This document shows, piece by piece, positions 8,906-17,629 of a stretch of DNA of 64,000 nt. Numbering within the stretch: the first letter of the stretch is position 1; the number at the start of each line of letters is the position of its first letter. A model generated the notes under the pieces. It searched no databases. It was not told the DNA's origin and was given only the letters and a program-made list of their open reading frames with translations. The DNA comes from Microbacterium murale (lineage in GTDB: Bacteria; Actinomycetota; Actinomycetes; Actinomycetales; Microbacteriaceae): the NCBI RefSeq assembly GCF_014635185.1, contig NZ_BMCM01000001.1, positions 186,001 through 250,000 on the forward strand, read 5' to 3'. The translations under genes were made by a program, and so were the position numbers.

Positions 8906-10498
8906 TCACTCGGTCATTCGGATCGTGACCGGCTGGAGGTAGTCGGTGATCTCGAACGTTGCACCGGACATGTACGTCGGGCGGATGGTTCCGGTCAGCA
9001 GCAGCGTGTGGAAGTTCTCCACCACGGTCTTCTCCGCCTGCTGCCAGTATCCGCAGGCCTCGTCGGCATCTGCCGCTGCACGAGCCTGATCGGCGAACGC
9101 GTTGTACTCCTCGTCATCGACGCCCATGAAGTTCAGGCCGCCTTCTTCGGGGAAGGCGCCTCCGTAGAAGAGGTCCTGCGTCACGGGGCTTCCGACGCCG
9201 ATCTGGATCCAGCCGGTGTCGTAGTCGAAGGTCTCGTAGAGATACTCCGACCAGCTGGCACCGTCCATCGCGATCAGCTCGGTAGTGATGCCGAGCTCGT
9301 CCCAGTCCTCGGCGACGAGTTCAGCCGCCGACGCATGAGCGGTGGAGGTGGCGTCGTAGATGAAGTTGATGGTCAGCGGCTCGCCGTCCTTGCTGCGCTG
9401 TCCGTCGGCGCCTTCCACCCAGCCCGCCTCGTCCAGCAGTTCGGCTGCGCGCTCCGTGTCGGAATCCGGACGGTCCCAGACCGGCTCCTCGCTGAAGCAG
9501 GTGAACGGCGCGTCGGTGATCCAGGAGGTCAGCTCGACGGGGCGACCGCCGCTGACGACCTCGGCGGTGTCCTCGTGGTTGAAGCCCAGGATGAGCGCTT
9601 CACGGACCAGCGGGTCGTGCGTGGGCCGATCCGCTCGCTCGTTGAAGAGCATCTGACCGATCGGATTGATGATTCCGGCGAACTCGTAGCCGGCGGCCTC
9701 GATGCGATCCTGGTCCGGCCCCTCGACCGCAGCCGCGTTGAGCTCGCCGGAGAGCAGCAGGTTCGTGCGGGTTGACGTGTCCGTGACGACGCTGATCTCC
9801 AGGGACCCTGGCAGACCAACGGTGTCGGAGGTGACGTCGTTCGGTCCCCAGGTGTAGTCGTCTCGTGCCTCGAAGAGATAGCGATCCGCCTTCACGTCCG
9901 TCAGCTCGTAGAGCCCGGTTCCGTTGGAGGCCTCCTCGAGGCTCGACGGGTTCTCGAGCCCAGCCTCGCCGACCATCATGATGCTGCCGACGATGCTCGC
10001 CAGGAACGGGTCGGAGGCGTCTGCCGTGACCTCCAGGGTCGACCCGCTGCCGGTGGCCTTGAGGCCCGCGGGCAGGACGTCCGCCAGCACTGTGGCGTTG
10101 GCGGGGTCGGCATGGTAGTTGAGGTTCGCGGCCGCGACTTCGGCGGTGAACTCCGATCCGTCGTGGAAGGTCACGCCGTCCTTGAGTTCGAACGTCACCG
10201 ACTTCCCGTCGTCTCCCAGCTCCCAGGAATCGGCGAGCCACGGCGATTGCTCGCCCTCGGCATCCGTATAGATCAGGGTCTCGTAGGCGTAGGTGTTGAT
10301 CTGGATCTCCTGCGGCTGCGTGGCGGTCATCGGGATGATGCTGCCCACCTCCGGGAAGATCGCTTGGGTGAAGGTTCCACCGGAGACGTAGTCTCCCTCG
10401 GGCGACCCTTGGCCGCCTGCGGAACCCGAGCATGACGCCAATGTCATGGCGAGGACGACGAGTCCGGCTCCCACCGGTACTGCGATACTGCGTTTCAT
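8906..10498 (-). CDS. ABC transporter substrate-binding lipoprotein, family 5
   Basis: A 530-residue family 5 (peptide/opine/nickel) binding protein. The N-terminus is a lipoprotein signal with lipobox LASC and lipidation at C23, so it is tethered to the outside of the membrane. The family signature region with WLADSWELGDDGKSVTFELKDGVTF is clear, as is the C-terminal DYLQPVTIRM. The ribosome site GAGGAG stands 6 nt before ATG. It lies directly behind the hydantoinase gene, and the ligand is probably the compound handled by that enzyme; the sequence alone does not name it. Confidence 0.9.
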   Translation of the reverse strand: MKRSIAVPVGAGLVVLAMTLASCSGSAGGQGSPEGDYVSGGTFTQAIFPEVGSIIPMTATQPQEIQINTYAYETLIYTDAEGEQSPWLADSWELGDDGKSVTFELKDGVTFHDGSEFTAEVAAANLNYHADPANATVLADVLPAGLKATGSGSTLEVTADASDPFLASIVGSIMMVGEAGLENPSSLEEASNGTGLYELTDVKADRYLFEARDDYTWGPNDVTSDTVGLPGSLEISVVTDTSTRTNLLLSGELNAAAVEGPDQDRIEAAGYEFAGIINPIGQMLFNERADRPTHDPLVREALILGFNHEDTAEVVSGGRPVELTSWITDAPFTCFSEEPVWDRPDSDTERAAELLDEAGWVEGADGQRSKDGEPLTINFIYDATSTAHASAAELVAEDWDELGITTELIAMDGASWSEYLYETFDYDTGWIQIGVGSPVTQDLFYGGAFPEEGGLNFMGVDDEEYNAFADQARAAADADEACGYWQQAEKTVVENFHTLLLTGTIRPTYMSGATFEITDYLQPVTIRMTE

Positions 10499-10554
10499 TG
10501 CAATCTCCTCTTTCGGGTGATGATGTCCATCGGGTGTGGTGCAGGGCTGGTGCG

Positions 10555-12129
10555 TCAGCCGGAGATAGCTCCGGCTGTGAGTCGGGCGAGCGGTCCGGCC
10601 GCCTTCACGGAGACGTTCACGGTCGGCTGCGCCGTATAGGGCACATGGGTCTCGAGGATCTCGACGACGGAGACCTCGAGCGGATCGGCTCCGGCCTGGA
10701 TGGCCTTGGCGATGGCCGCTTCGGATGCCTGCTCGATGGCCGCCTCACGCTCACCCATCGGCGCCATCTGATCGGCACGTCCACCGGCGAGCGAGATCGC
10801 CGCGCCAACGGCGTTGGCGACGCCGCCGTGATCCGGACGCAGCACTTCTCCGGCACTGGGAAGACGATCGGGAACGAGGAATCCTCCGCCGCCGACGACG
10901 ACGAGCGGGATATCGGCCCGGCCGAGCGACAGGCGCTCGACGGCGGCATCCAGTCGATCGGTGATGATGGCGAGGGCCGCCTCAAGTGCGGCTGCCGTGG
11001 CGGGCGGCAATGCGGGGAGCCGGCGACCGGCCACAGGGCTGCTGATGAGTGCAGCGGCGTCCGTCAGCGTCGGCGTCGAGCCGCCGAACAGCAGACCCTC
11101 CCGATCGATCCGGTAGCCGACCGACTCCGGTCCGACGCGACCGGTGGCGACATCGACGATCGTGCCGCCGCCGATCCCCACGGAGAGCACGTCCGGCATC
11201 CGGAAGTTCGTGCGCACGCCACCGATCTCGCGGGGCAGCGTCGACTCACGGGGGAACCCGCCGACCACGACGCCGAGGTCGCTGGTCGTGCCGCCCACAT
11301 CCACGACGATCGCGTTGTCGTGGCCGGAGAGGTATGCAGCGCCTCTGATCGAGTTCGCCGGACCAGAACCGATCGTGAGCACCGGGTACTGGGCCGCGTA
11401 GTCGAGCGACATGAGCGTGCCGTCGTTCTGTGCGAAGAAGGTCTGCGCGTCGAGTCCCTCCTCAGCGACGACGGTGACGAGAGCATCCGTGACCGCGAGC
11501 GCGACGCTGTACAGCGCGGCGTTGAGCACGGTGGCGTTCTCGCGTTCGAGCAGCCCGGTCGGGCCGATGTCCTGGCTGAGGAAGACGCGCGTGTCCTGGC
11601 CGAGGTGATTTCGCAGCATCTCTGCGACCTCGAGCTCCTGCTCGGGCGAGGACGGGCTGAAGATCCCGGCAACGGCGATCGCGTCGAAGCCGCCCAGTCC
11701 GTCGACGAATCGGCGGATTCCGTCACGGTCCAGCGGCGAGATCGGCGTGCCGTCGACCATATGGCCGCCGCCGACCATGGCAGAGCCGGCGAGGACCATG
11801 TCGGCGAGGTCCTGCGGCCACCCGGTGAGCGGAGGGAACTCCGTCGCCGCCGGCGCGCCGAGGCGGATCATCGCGACCCTGTCGAGGCCGCGACGCTGCA
11901 CGATCGCGTTCGTCGCATGAGTGGTGCCGAGCATGACGCGGGAGACACGGCTGCGCTCCGCGCCGACCGCCGCCAGCACGTCGGCGATACTGGCGCGGAT
12001 GCCGCCGGTGACGTCGTCGGTCGTCGGTCGCTTCGTCTCGGCGAGGACGGTGCCGTACCCGTCGAGGATGACGGCGTCGGTGTTCGTTCCACCGACGTCG
12101 ACGCCGAGGGCGAGATCACGGGCGGTCAT
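10555..12129 (-). CDS. Hydantoinase/oxoprolinase family protein (HyuA-like, ATP-dependent)
   Basis: A 524-residue protein of the acetate-kinase-fold hydantoinase A/oxoprolinase family. It has the N-terminal phosphate-binding GVDVGGTNTDAVI, a GTTHATNAIVQRR motif, the second phosphate loop VVDVGGTTSDLG, and a VGIGGGTIVDV segment. Relatives open hydantoin or 5-oxoproline rings with ATP. No HyuB partner is present. Instead the upstream neighbour is a DUF917 protein, with a 4-nt overlap (ATGA at 12126-12129). This HyuA-DUF917 pairing is recurrent in bacteria and suggests a joint enzyme or successive steps. The importer genes follow immediately. Confidence 0.87.
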   Translation of the reverse strand: MTARDLALGVDVGGTNTDAVILDGYGTVLAETKRPTTDDVTGGIRASIADVLAAVGAERSRVSRVMLGTTHATNAIVQRRGLDRVAMIRLGAPAATEFPPLTGWPQDLADMVLAGSAMVGGGHMVDGTPISPLDRDGIRRFVDGLGGFDAIAVAGIFSPSSPEQELEVAEMLRNHLGQDTRVFLSQDIGPTGLLERENATVLNAALYSVALAVTDALVTVVAEEGLDAQTFFAQNDGTLMSLDYAAQYPVLTIGSGPANSIRGAAYLSGHDNAIVVDVGGTTSDLGVVVGGFPRESTLPREIGGVRTNFRMPDVLSVGIGGGTIVDVATGRVGPESVGYRIDREGLLFGGSTPTLTDAAALISSPVAGRRLPALPPATAAALEAALAIITDRLDAAVERLSLGRADIPLVVVGGGGFLVPDRLPSAGEVLRPDHGGVANAVGAAISLAGGRADQMAPMGEREAAIEQASEAAIAKAIQAGADPLEVSVVEILETHVPYTAQPTVNVSVKAAGPLARLTAGAISG

Positions 12130-13232
12130 CGGGCTGCTCCCTCGAAAGGCGTGTACGGAAGGTCGTAGCCGAAGGCGGCTGGTCCCGCGAGCTCAAGACC
12201 GCGCGGAGTGCGCCACACCGGATCGCATGGCCACGCGAGCACGGAGACCCGTTGCCCGAAGCGGAGCATCTCGGTCGTGATGGCATGCCCGGTCTCGGTG
12301 TCGATGATGGTGATGAGATCCGGCACGCTGACGAGCACCTCGCCGTCCTCGAGCACCAGGAGGTTCTCGTTCTGCAGCTCCAGCCGCTGCAATCGACCGC
12401 GGTCGTCGCCGATGCCGGTGATCGTCACCGATCCGCGGACGAATCCGCCGACGGTGCGACGGTCGAGATCGGTGATCTTTCCGCTGAGGAGCACCCGGGC
12501 GTCCAGCTCGGCGGCGATCGCCGCCACGGGCTCCGATGCGCTCAGGAGAGCGTGGCCCACACGGATCGCCGCGCTCACGGTGCCCTCGATGACGGCGCCG
12601 CGCACGGTGTCGGCCGTCATCGGGTAGTGGGCGCCGATGCAGATCGATCCACTCGCGACCGTGAGCGCGCGCGCATGCCGCTCCAGCCAGTGCAGGTCGA
12701 CCGTCTTCATGACGGTGATGTTGCCGACAACGTCGCTCTGCACCGCCCAGTCGCAGTGCACTCCCGCGACGTTCATGGCCATCATCGCGGCATCCGGGAA
12801 CGCGCGGCCCATGCCGTCGGCGTCGAGCACCTGCAAGCCCAGCTGCGCGGCCCAGCCGATCGGACGGACACCGTTGCTGCCGCCGATCTCCGCCGCCATC
12901 AGCGTCGTGACAGGGCGACCGAGGAGCCGCTCGGCCTCTTCCAGAAGAGCGTGGATCTGCCCCTTCGAGGACAGCATCTCGATGCCGACCGTCGGTGCGC
13001 CGATGCCGGACATCAGGATCACGACATCGTCCGGCCCGAGGTCGTCGACGGTCACGAGCCGGACGGGGCCGTGCGTACGAAGTTCGCGTTCGACCATGGT
13101 CTGTGCGCCGTACACCTCACCGCCCCCGCCGGTGCCGAAGATCGCCGTGCCGATGCCGAGGGCTGCGATGTCGCCCTCGGTGATCTCGGTGATGCGCACC
13201 GCTGTCTGCGGAGCGGGAGATGTCTGAGCCAT
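12126..13232 (-). CDS. DUF917 family protein (S-methyl-thiohydantoin desulfurase-like)
   Basis: A 368-residue DUF917 protein, a family more recently linked by name to S-methyl-thiohydantoin desulfurases. Typical features are the early glycine-rich GTAIFGTGGGGEVYG, the MSGIGAPTVGIEM loop, the AAEIGGSNGVRPIGWAA segment and LDADGMGRAFPD. I place the start at ATG 13232. The longer in-frame start at 13307 would overlap the divergent regulator, whereas 13232 has a -10 box TACGGT ending 6 nt upstream, so the mRNA is probably leaderless. It is the first gene of the long minus-strand cluster and is translationally coupled to the hydantoinase. The family assignment is secure; the reaction is inferred. 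Confidence 0.85.
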   Translation of the reverse strand: MAQTSPAPQTAVRITEITEGDIAALGIGTAIFGTGGGGEVYGAQTMVERELRTHGPVRLVTVDDLGPDDVVILMSGIGAPTVGIEMLSSKGQIHALLEEAERLLGRPVTTLMAAEIGGSNGVRPIGWAAQLGLQVLDADGMGRAFPDAAMMAMNVAGVHCDWAVQSDVVGNITVMKTVDLHWLERHARALTVASGSICIGAHYPMTADTVRGAVIEGTVSAAIRVGHALLSASEPVAAIAAELDARVLLSGKITDLDRRTVGGFVRGSVTITGIGDDRGRLQRLELQNENLLVLEDGEVLVSVPDLITIIDTETGHAITTEMLRFGQRVSVLAWPCDPVWRTPRGLELAGPAAFGYDLPYTPFEGAAR

Positions 13233-13238
13233 GTCCCC

Positions 13239-13277
13239 ACCGTACGGAGGGCATTGCCTACCGACAATGTCTTGAGC
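13239..13277. promoter_or_regulatory. Divergent promoter region with PucR-type palindrome
   Basis: On the minus strand TTGTCG (13262-13267) and TACGGT (13239-13244) are separated by 17 bp and lie 6 nt before the DUF917 start: a near-consensus leaderless promoter. The palindrome CATTG-N8-CAATG at 13252-13269 contains that -35 box. On the plus strand TTGAGC at 13272-13277 could be the -35 of the divergent regulator gene. Control by that regulator is inferred from position. Confidence 0.55.
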
Positions 13278-13305
13278 ATCCAGTGATTCCTGCCAGACTG
13301 TGCTC

Positions 13306-14781
13306 ATGGCACAGTACTCGATCGAGGATCTCCGAACGGATGCCGAACGCCTTGGCCTGCGGCATCAGGCCGGCCCCGTCGATGATCGAGCGATCGAGCG
13401 CGTGGACCTCGTCGCCGTCGACGGCCTCAGTTCCACGGCGGCCGGCACCCTCGTCATCATCACCGGCGACGAGCAGCCGCCGCCGTTCCGCATCGATGTG
13501 GCGCTGCGCCAGGCGAGCGCGAGGGGCCTCGCCGGTGTCGTCTTCGCCTCCGACCTCGCGCTGCCGGAGACGGCGGCCGTCCTCGCCGGCCGCGCCGGCG
13601 TCCCGGTGTTCGCCGCGCCGGGCACGAAGGCCGCCGACCTCGCGAAGGCGATCGACAGGGCGATCGCCGGCGGCGCCTCCGAGGCCATGATGCGCGGAGC
13701 GCTGGCGGTGGAACGGGCGACAGCCGCCGCCGCATCCGACGGCACGATCGACGCGATCCTCGCCGCCGCGTCCGCAGCTCTGGGCATCGAGGTGGCGCTC
13801 GTCGAGGATCCGTCCGTCTCCTGGTCGCAGAGCGATGCCGTCTGCATCGGCGAGGTGCCGATCGGCCGCGTCGTCGCCTCCTCACCGGATGCCGCCACAG
13901 GTGTCGCCGTCCCCGTGATCGCCTCGCTGCTCTCACGCGCGGTGCAGCGCAGCACCCGCGACCGCTACGCCTCCACGCAGTCCCGCGCCGACCTGCTGAT
14001 CGAGCTCGTCCTCGCGGAGTCCTCACGCGTGGAGGGGTTCGTCGGACAGGCCGCACGGCTGGGGCTGCCCCTGCAGCAGTCGCACGTCGCGGCATGGCTG
14101 GCCCCGACGAGCGCGGCCGATCCCCAGGCTCGTGCCCCGCGCACTGTGCAACCGGCACTCGAACTCTTCGCGCTGCAACTCGTCGAAGCACGCGACGAGA
14201 TGTGGCACCTCGCGTTCCTGCAGGACGATCTCATGCTCGTGTGCACCGAGGAGCACGGGGCAGCCGACCACCAGCGCCGGGTGCGTGAGGTCGCCGTGCG
14301 CATCCAGGAGCAGGCGCAGGTGCTCGGTGGGCCCGGCTGGGCGTACACCCTTGGTCTCGGCACACCGCAGCTGGGCGCGATCGGTGTGCGTCAGTCCGCC
14401 GCAGAGGCGCGGATCGCTGCGGAGTCGGCCATCGCGGCTGGGCGCTTGGGCGGGGTAGAGCTCACCGATGTCACTGGACTGCGCCGTGTTCTGCTGGACG
14501 TGTACGCCTCCCCGATCAGCAGGGATCTGCTGCACGACATCCTGCATCCGCTCGACGCCCTCGGCCCGGAGCGCGCCCTCACCGCGGTGCGCACACTGCA
14601 GGTGTATCTCGCCCACGGCAGCTCGCTCGTGCACGCCGGTCGCGAGCTGATGATGCATCCGAACGGCGTCGGCTACCGGATGCGGCAGATCCGCGAGCGC
14701 CTGGATGTCGATCTGGATGACCCCGACACCCGCTTCGCCGTCGAGCTCGCCTGCCGGGTGCGACTGCTCGGCGCCGTCTGA
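13306..14781 (+). CDS. PucR family transcriptional regulator
   Basis: A 491-residue regulator. The first 130 residues resemble the purine-catabolism regulator-like (PucR) sensor domain: VDLVAVDGLSSTAAGTLVII, then alternating beta-alpha units. A middle domain follows. The C-terminus is a CdaR/PucR helix-turn-helix, with RTLQVYLAHGSSLVHAGREL then HPNGVGYRMRQIRERL. Such proteins activate or repress nitrogen-compound catabolism on sensing a metabolite. ATG 13306 was preferred over GTG 13300, 6 nt upstream, because neither has a clear ribosome site and ATG is spaced better from a possible TTGAGC-N16-CAGACT promoter. It is transcribed away from the DUF917-hydantoinase cluster and shares its control region, so it is the likely regulator. 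Confidence 0.85.
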   Translation: MAQYSIEDLRTDAERLGLRHQAGPVDDRAIERVDLVAVDGLSSTAAGTLVIITGDEQPPPFRIDVALRQASARGLAGVVFASDLALPETAAVLAGRAGVPVFAAPGTKAADLAKAIDRAIAGGASEAMMRGALAVERATAAAASDGTIDAILAAASAALGIEVALVEDPSVSWSQSDAVCIGEVPIGRVVASSPDAATGVAVPVIASLLSRAVQRSTRDRYASTQSRADLLIELVLAESSRVEGFVGQAARLGLPLQQSHVAAWLAPTSAADPQARAPRTVQPALELFALQLVEARDEMWHLAFLQDDLMLVCTEEHGAADHQRRVREVAVRIQEQAQVLGGPGWAYTLGLGTPQLGAIGVRQSAAEARIAAESAIAAGRLGGVELTDVTGLRRVLLDVYASPISRDLLHDILHPLDALGPERALTAVRTLQVYLAHGSSLVHAGRELMMHPNGVGYRMRQIRERLDVDLDDPDTRFAVELACRVRLLGAV

Positions 14782-14864
14782 GCGTCGCACCGGGTGGGCT
14801 TCGGAACCAGTCACCGCCGTCGGGCATGTGCCGATCGCCCATGAGACTTGTCGATCCGACTCGA

Positions 14865-14876
14865 TAGCGTGACCGC
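14865..14876 (+). promoter_or_regulatory. Probable leaderless -10 box of the CoA-transferase gene
   Basis: TAGCGT at 14865-14870 is followed by 6 nt and then the ATG at 14877. There is no ribosome-binding sequence. This is the same TAnnnT-to-start spacing seen at several first genes in this window. No convincing -35 box is visible. Confidence 0.35.
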
Positions 14877-16016
14877 ATGCCCGGTGAGCCGAATGAACCA
14901 GAGCCGTTCCAGCCGTTGCGCGGCATCCGCGTCATCGACTTCACCCGACTCCTCGCGGGACCCTACGCGACCATGACGCTCGCCGAGCTCGGCGCCGACG
15001 TCATCAAGATCGAGAAGCCGGATGCCGGCGATGACACCCGCGCATGGGGCCCGCCGTTCGTGGGCGAGGACAGCGCCTACTTCCACGCGATCAATCGCGG
15101 CAAGCGGAGTGTCGCGCTCGACCTCACGGTCGCCGCCGATCGAGAGAAGGCCATCGGCCTGATCGCCGATGCGGATGTCGTCGTCGAGAGCTTCCGCCCT
15201 GGAGTCGCCGAGCGGCTCGGCGTCGGCCCCGGCGTGCTGACGGAGCGGTTCCCCCATCTCATCTACGCGTCGATCAGCGGCTTCTCCCCCGTCGGCCCCA
15301 TGTGGGCGGAGCCGGGGACGGCCGTGACGGTGGAGGCGGAGTCCGGGCTCATGCAGTTGACCGGCTACGCGGACAGCGGACCGGTGCGCTCCGGCGTCGC
15401 GATGGTCGACATCGCCACCGGCATGTCGATGATCAACGGTGTGCTCGCCGCACTCCTGGAGCGCACCCGTACCGGCAAGGGGCGCCGTATCGAGGTCTCG
15501 CTGTTCGCCACCGCGCTCTCCTCTCTCGGCACCGTGATCGCAAGCGTCTCGGCCGGAGGCCCCGCTCCCCGGCCGTGGGGCAGCGGGCATCCGTCGATCG
15601 TGCCGTACCGCGCCTTCGCCGCCGCCGACGGGCATGCCGTGCTGGGCGCGACCAACGACCCGATGTTCGCCCGTCTCGCCACAGCGCTCGACATGGAGGA
15701 TGAGCTCGGCCGCGAGCAGTGGCGACGCAACGAAGGACGCGTGCGAGACCGCGACACACTCGAGGCACTGCTCGCGGAACGGCTCGCGCTTCTCACCGTC
15801 GATGAGATCGCCGAGCGGCTGCAGCGGCATCGTGTGCTGATCGCCCGCGTGCGCCCGGCTGACGAAGCGGCTCGCGGCGCCCAGGCCACTGCCATGGGCA
15901 TGGTCTTCGAAGACGAGGGCGTACTCATCGCCCGCTCCGCTCTCGGAACGAACGGCACCGCCGTGCTCGGCCGCGCTCCCCTGCTGGGCGAGCACAACGA
16001 GGAACTGCTCGGCTGA
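14877..16016 (+). CDS. Family III CoA-transferase (CaiB/BaiF)
   Basis: A 379-residue type III CoA-transferase that moves CoA from one carboxylic acid thioester to another. The N-terminal hallmark IRVIDFTRLLAGPYATMTLAELGADVIKIEKP is present in substance (GP-x2-T/C-x4-DLGA region), then RGKRSVALDL, VVVESFRPGVAERLG and LIYASISGFS. The length is near the usual 380-410. It stands behind the PucR gene on the same strand, with its own possible promoter, and is convergent with the amidohydrolase genes. It is more distant from the other two CoA-transferases in the window than those are from each other. Substrates are unknown. Confidence 0.85.
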   Translation: MPGEPNEPEPFQPLRGIRVIDFTRLLAGPYATMTLAELGADVIKIEKPDAGDDTRAWGPPFVGEDSAYFHAINRGKRSVALDLTVAADREKAIGLIADADVVVESFRPGVAERLGVGPGVLTERFPHLIYASISGFSPVGPMWAEPGTAVTVEAESGLMQLTGYADSGPVRSGVAMVDIATGMSMINGVLAALLERTRTGKGRRIEVSLFATALSSLGTVIASVSAGGPAPRPWGSGHPSIVPYRAFAAADGHAVLGATNDPMFARLATALDMEDELGREQWRRNEGRVRDRDTLEALLAERLALLTVDEIAERLQRHRVLIARVRPADEAARGAQATAMGMVFEDEGVLIARSALGTNGTAVLGRAPLLGEHNEELLG

Positions 16017-16035
16017 CGCGCGGGTGCAGTTCGCC

Positions 16036-17622
16036 TCAGCGCGTGAACACCCGTTCCCCGCGGATCCACGTCTCCGCGACACGCACCTCGGAGATCTCCT
16101 CCGCCGGCACCGTGAACACGTCGCGCTCGAGCACGGCGAAGCTGGCGTCGAACCCCGGCGTGATCTCGCCGACGTGCTCCAGCGGCGACAGCATCCGCGC
16201 CCTGCCGGTATAGAGCACCAGCGCCTGCGCGGCCGTGATCGCGGCTGCGGGGCCGAAGTCGATTCCGTTGTAGGTGCGCCGACGCACGGCGGCCTCCACC
16301 GAGAGCATGACGTCGTCGGCGCCGCTCCATGCCGTGGCCGGGCGGTCCGACGACAGCGCGAGCGCCTCGACGCCCGCGTACAGCCTGGCGATGGGATAGG
16401 CATCCGTCACCTGCTCGGCGCGCAGCGCCTTCTCATAGCCGTCGTACTCGGCGAAGAAGAACACGGTGTGCGTGGCGATGCCGAAACTCATCCGCGCATC
16501 CCGCAACCGGCGCACGTAGTCGTCGCTCACGATCGTCGCGTGCTCGATGCGCACCGACGGGATGCCGGTGAGCCAGGGTTCTTCGTCTGCGAACAGTTCG
16601 ACGACGCGGTCGAGCGCCTGGTCCCCCATCGCATGCACGGCCAACTGCACGCCGTTGCGGCGTGCCCAGTCCGCCGCCGCACGGACGTCCTCATCCGCGA
16701 CGAGGCGCAGGCCGTGATCGCAGGACTCAGGGTACGGCTCGTGGACCCAGGCCGTGCGGTTCGAGTACGCCCCGTCGAGCACGACCTTGACTCCGGCGAT
16801 GCGGATCCGCCCCTCGCGGTCGTCGTCGTGGAGATCGGCCAGAGGCTGTTCCGGATCCCAGCCCGGGTACAGCGCAACCCGCAGGCGGAGGCCGCGCTCC
16901 GCCGCGGCACGGAAGGTGGTGAGCGGCTCGGCAAGACGTGTGGAGAGCAGATCGCACACGGCGACGATGCCGCGCGATGCGAGCTCGTCACCGAGTGCGA
17001 TCAGCGCGTCGATCTGCTCGTCGCGGCTCGGTGCGGGGATGAATGCGGCCACGTCGCCGACGGCCGCGATCTCGGTGAGCACGCCGTTGGGCGCTCCGTC
17101 GGGGTGGCGTTCGAAGCGGGCCCCGTCCGGGTCGGGAGTGGCCGCCGTGATGCCGGCGAGCTCGAGCGCCTTCGTGTTGCACACCGCGGAGTGCGCGTCG
17201 CAGCGCCAGATGAGCACCGGCCGATCGAGTGACACCCGGTCGAGGTCGGCCGCGGTCGGCATGCGGCGCTCGGGGAACTTCGTGTCGTCGAAGCCGCGGC
17301 CCAGGATCCAGGCACCCTCTGCGGTGACGGTCTCCGCGTGCGCCCGCATGACCTCGACGAGGTCGTCGACGGAGGTGACCGCCGGCGGGAAGCACTCGGC
17401 CGCAGCGGCCGTGCCCGCCATCAGCGCCGGGTGCGTGTGGCTGTCGATCAGGCCGGGCAGCACCGTGCGTCCACCAAGGTCGACAGCATCCTGTCCGTCG
17501 ACGTCCGTGGCATCGCCGACCCAGTCGAAGACACCGTCTCGGATGCGGAAGGCGGACGCGAAGTCGTCCTCCCCCGTGCCCGTGAAGACCTTCGCGTTCG
17601 TGAAGAGCTGCTCCATCGTCAT
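16036..17622 (-). CDS. YtcJ-like metal-dependent amidohydrolase (Amidohydro_3), copy A
   Basis: A 528-residue amidohydrolase-superfamily protein of the YtcJ group. The N-terminal beta-sandwich leads to LPGLIDSHTHPALMAG with the first HxH metal ligands. The middle has LAVHAMGDQALDRVVELF, then RIEHATIVSDDYVRRL with another metal histidine, and the C-terminal strand region FTVPAEEISEVRVAETWIRG. Such enzymes hydrolyse amide or ester bonds in formamides, N-acyl or cyclic compounds; specificity is poorly known. ATG 17622 (MTMEQLF) was chosen since GAGGAA lies upstream and the longer start overlaps the next gene. It starts 8 nt after the stop of a paralogue and ends the five-gene putA operon. Confidence 0.85.
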   Translation of the reverse strand: MTMEQLFTNAKVFTGTGEDDFASAFRIRDGVFDWVGDATDVDGQDAVDLGGRTVLPGLIDSHTHPALMAGTAAAAECFPPAVTSVDDLVEVMRAHAETVTAEGAWILGRGFDDTKFPERRMPTAADLDRVSLDRPVLIWRCDAHSAVCNTKALELAGITAATPDPDGARFERHPDGAPNGVLTEIAAVGDVAAFIPAPSRDEQIDALIALGDELASRGIVAVCDLLSTRLAEPLTTFRAAAERGLRLRVALYPGWDPEQPLADLHDDDREGRIRIAGVKVVLDGAYSNRTAWVHEPYPESCDHGLRLVADEDVRAAADWARRNGVQLAVHAMGDQALDRVVELFADEEPWLTGIPSVRIEHATIVSDDYVRRLRDARMSFGIATHTVFFFAEYDGYEKALRAEQVTDAYPIARLYAGVEALALSSDRPATAWSGADDVMLSVEAAVRRRTYNGIDFGPAAAITAAQALVLYTGRARMLSPLEHVGEITPGFDASFAVLERDVFTVPAEEISEVRVAETWIRGERVFTR

Positions 17623-17629
17623 CCGTTCC

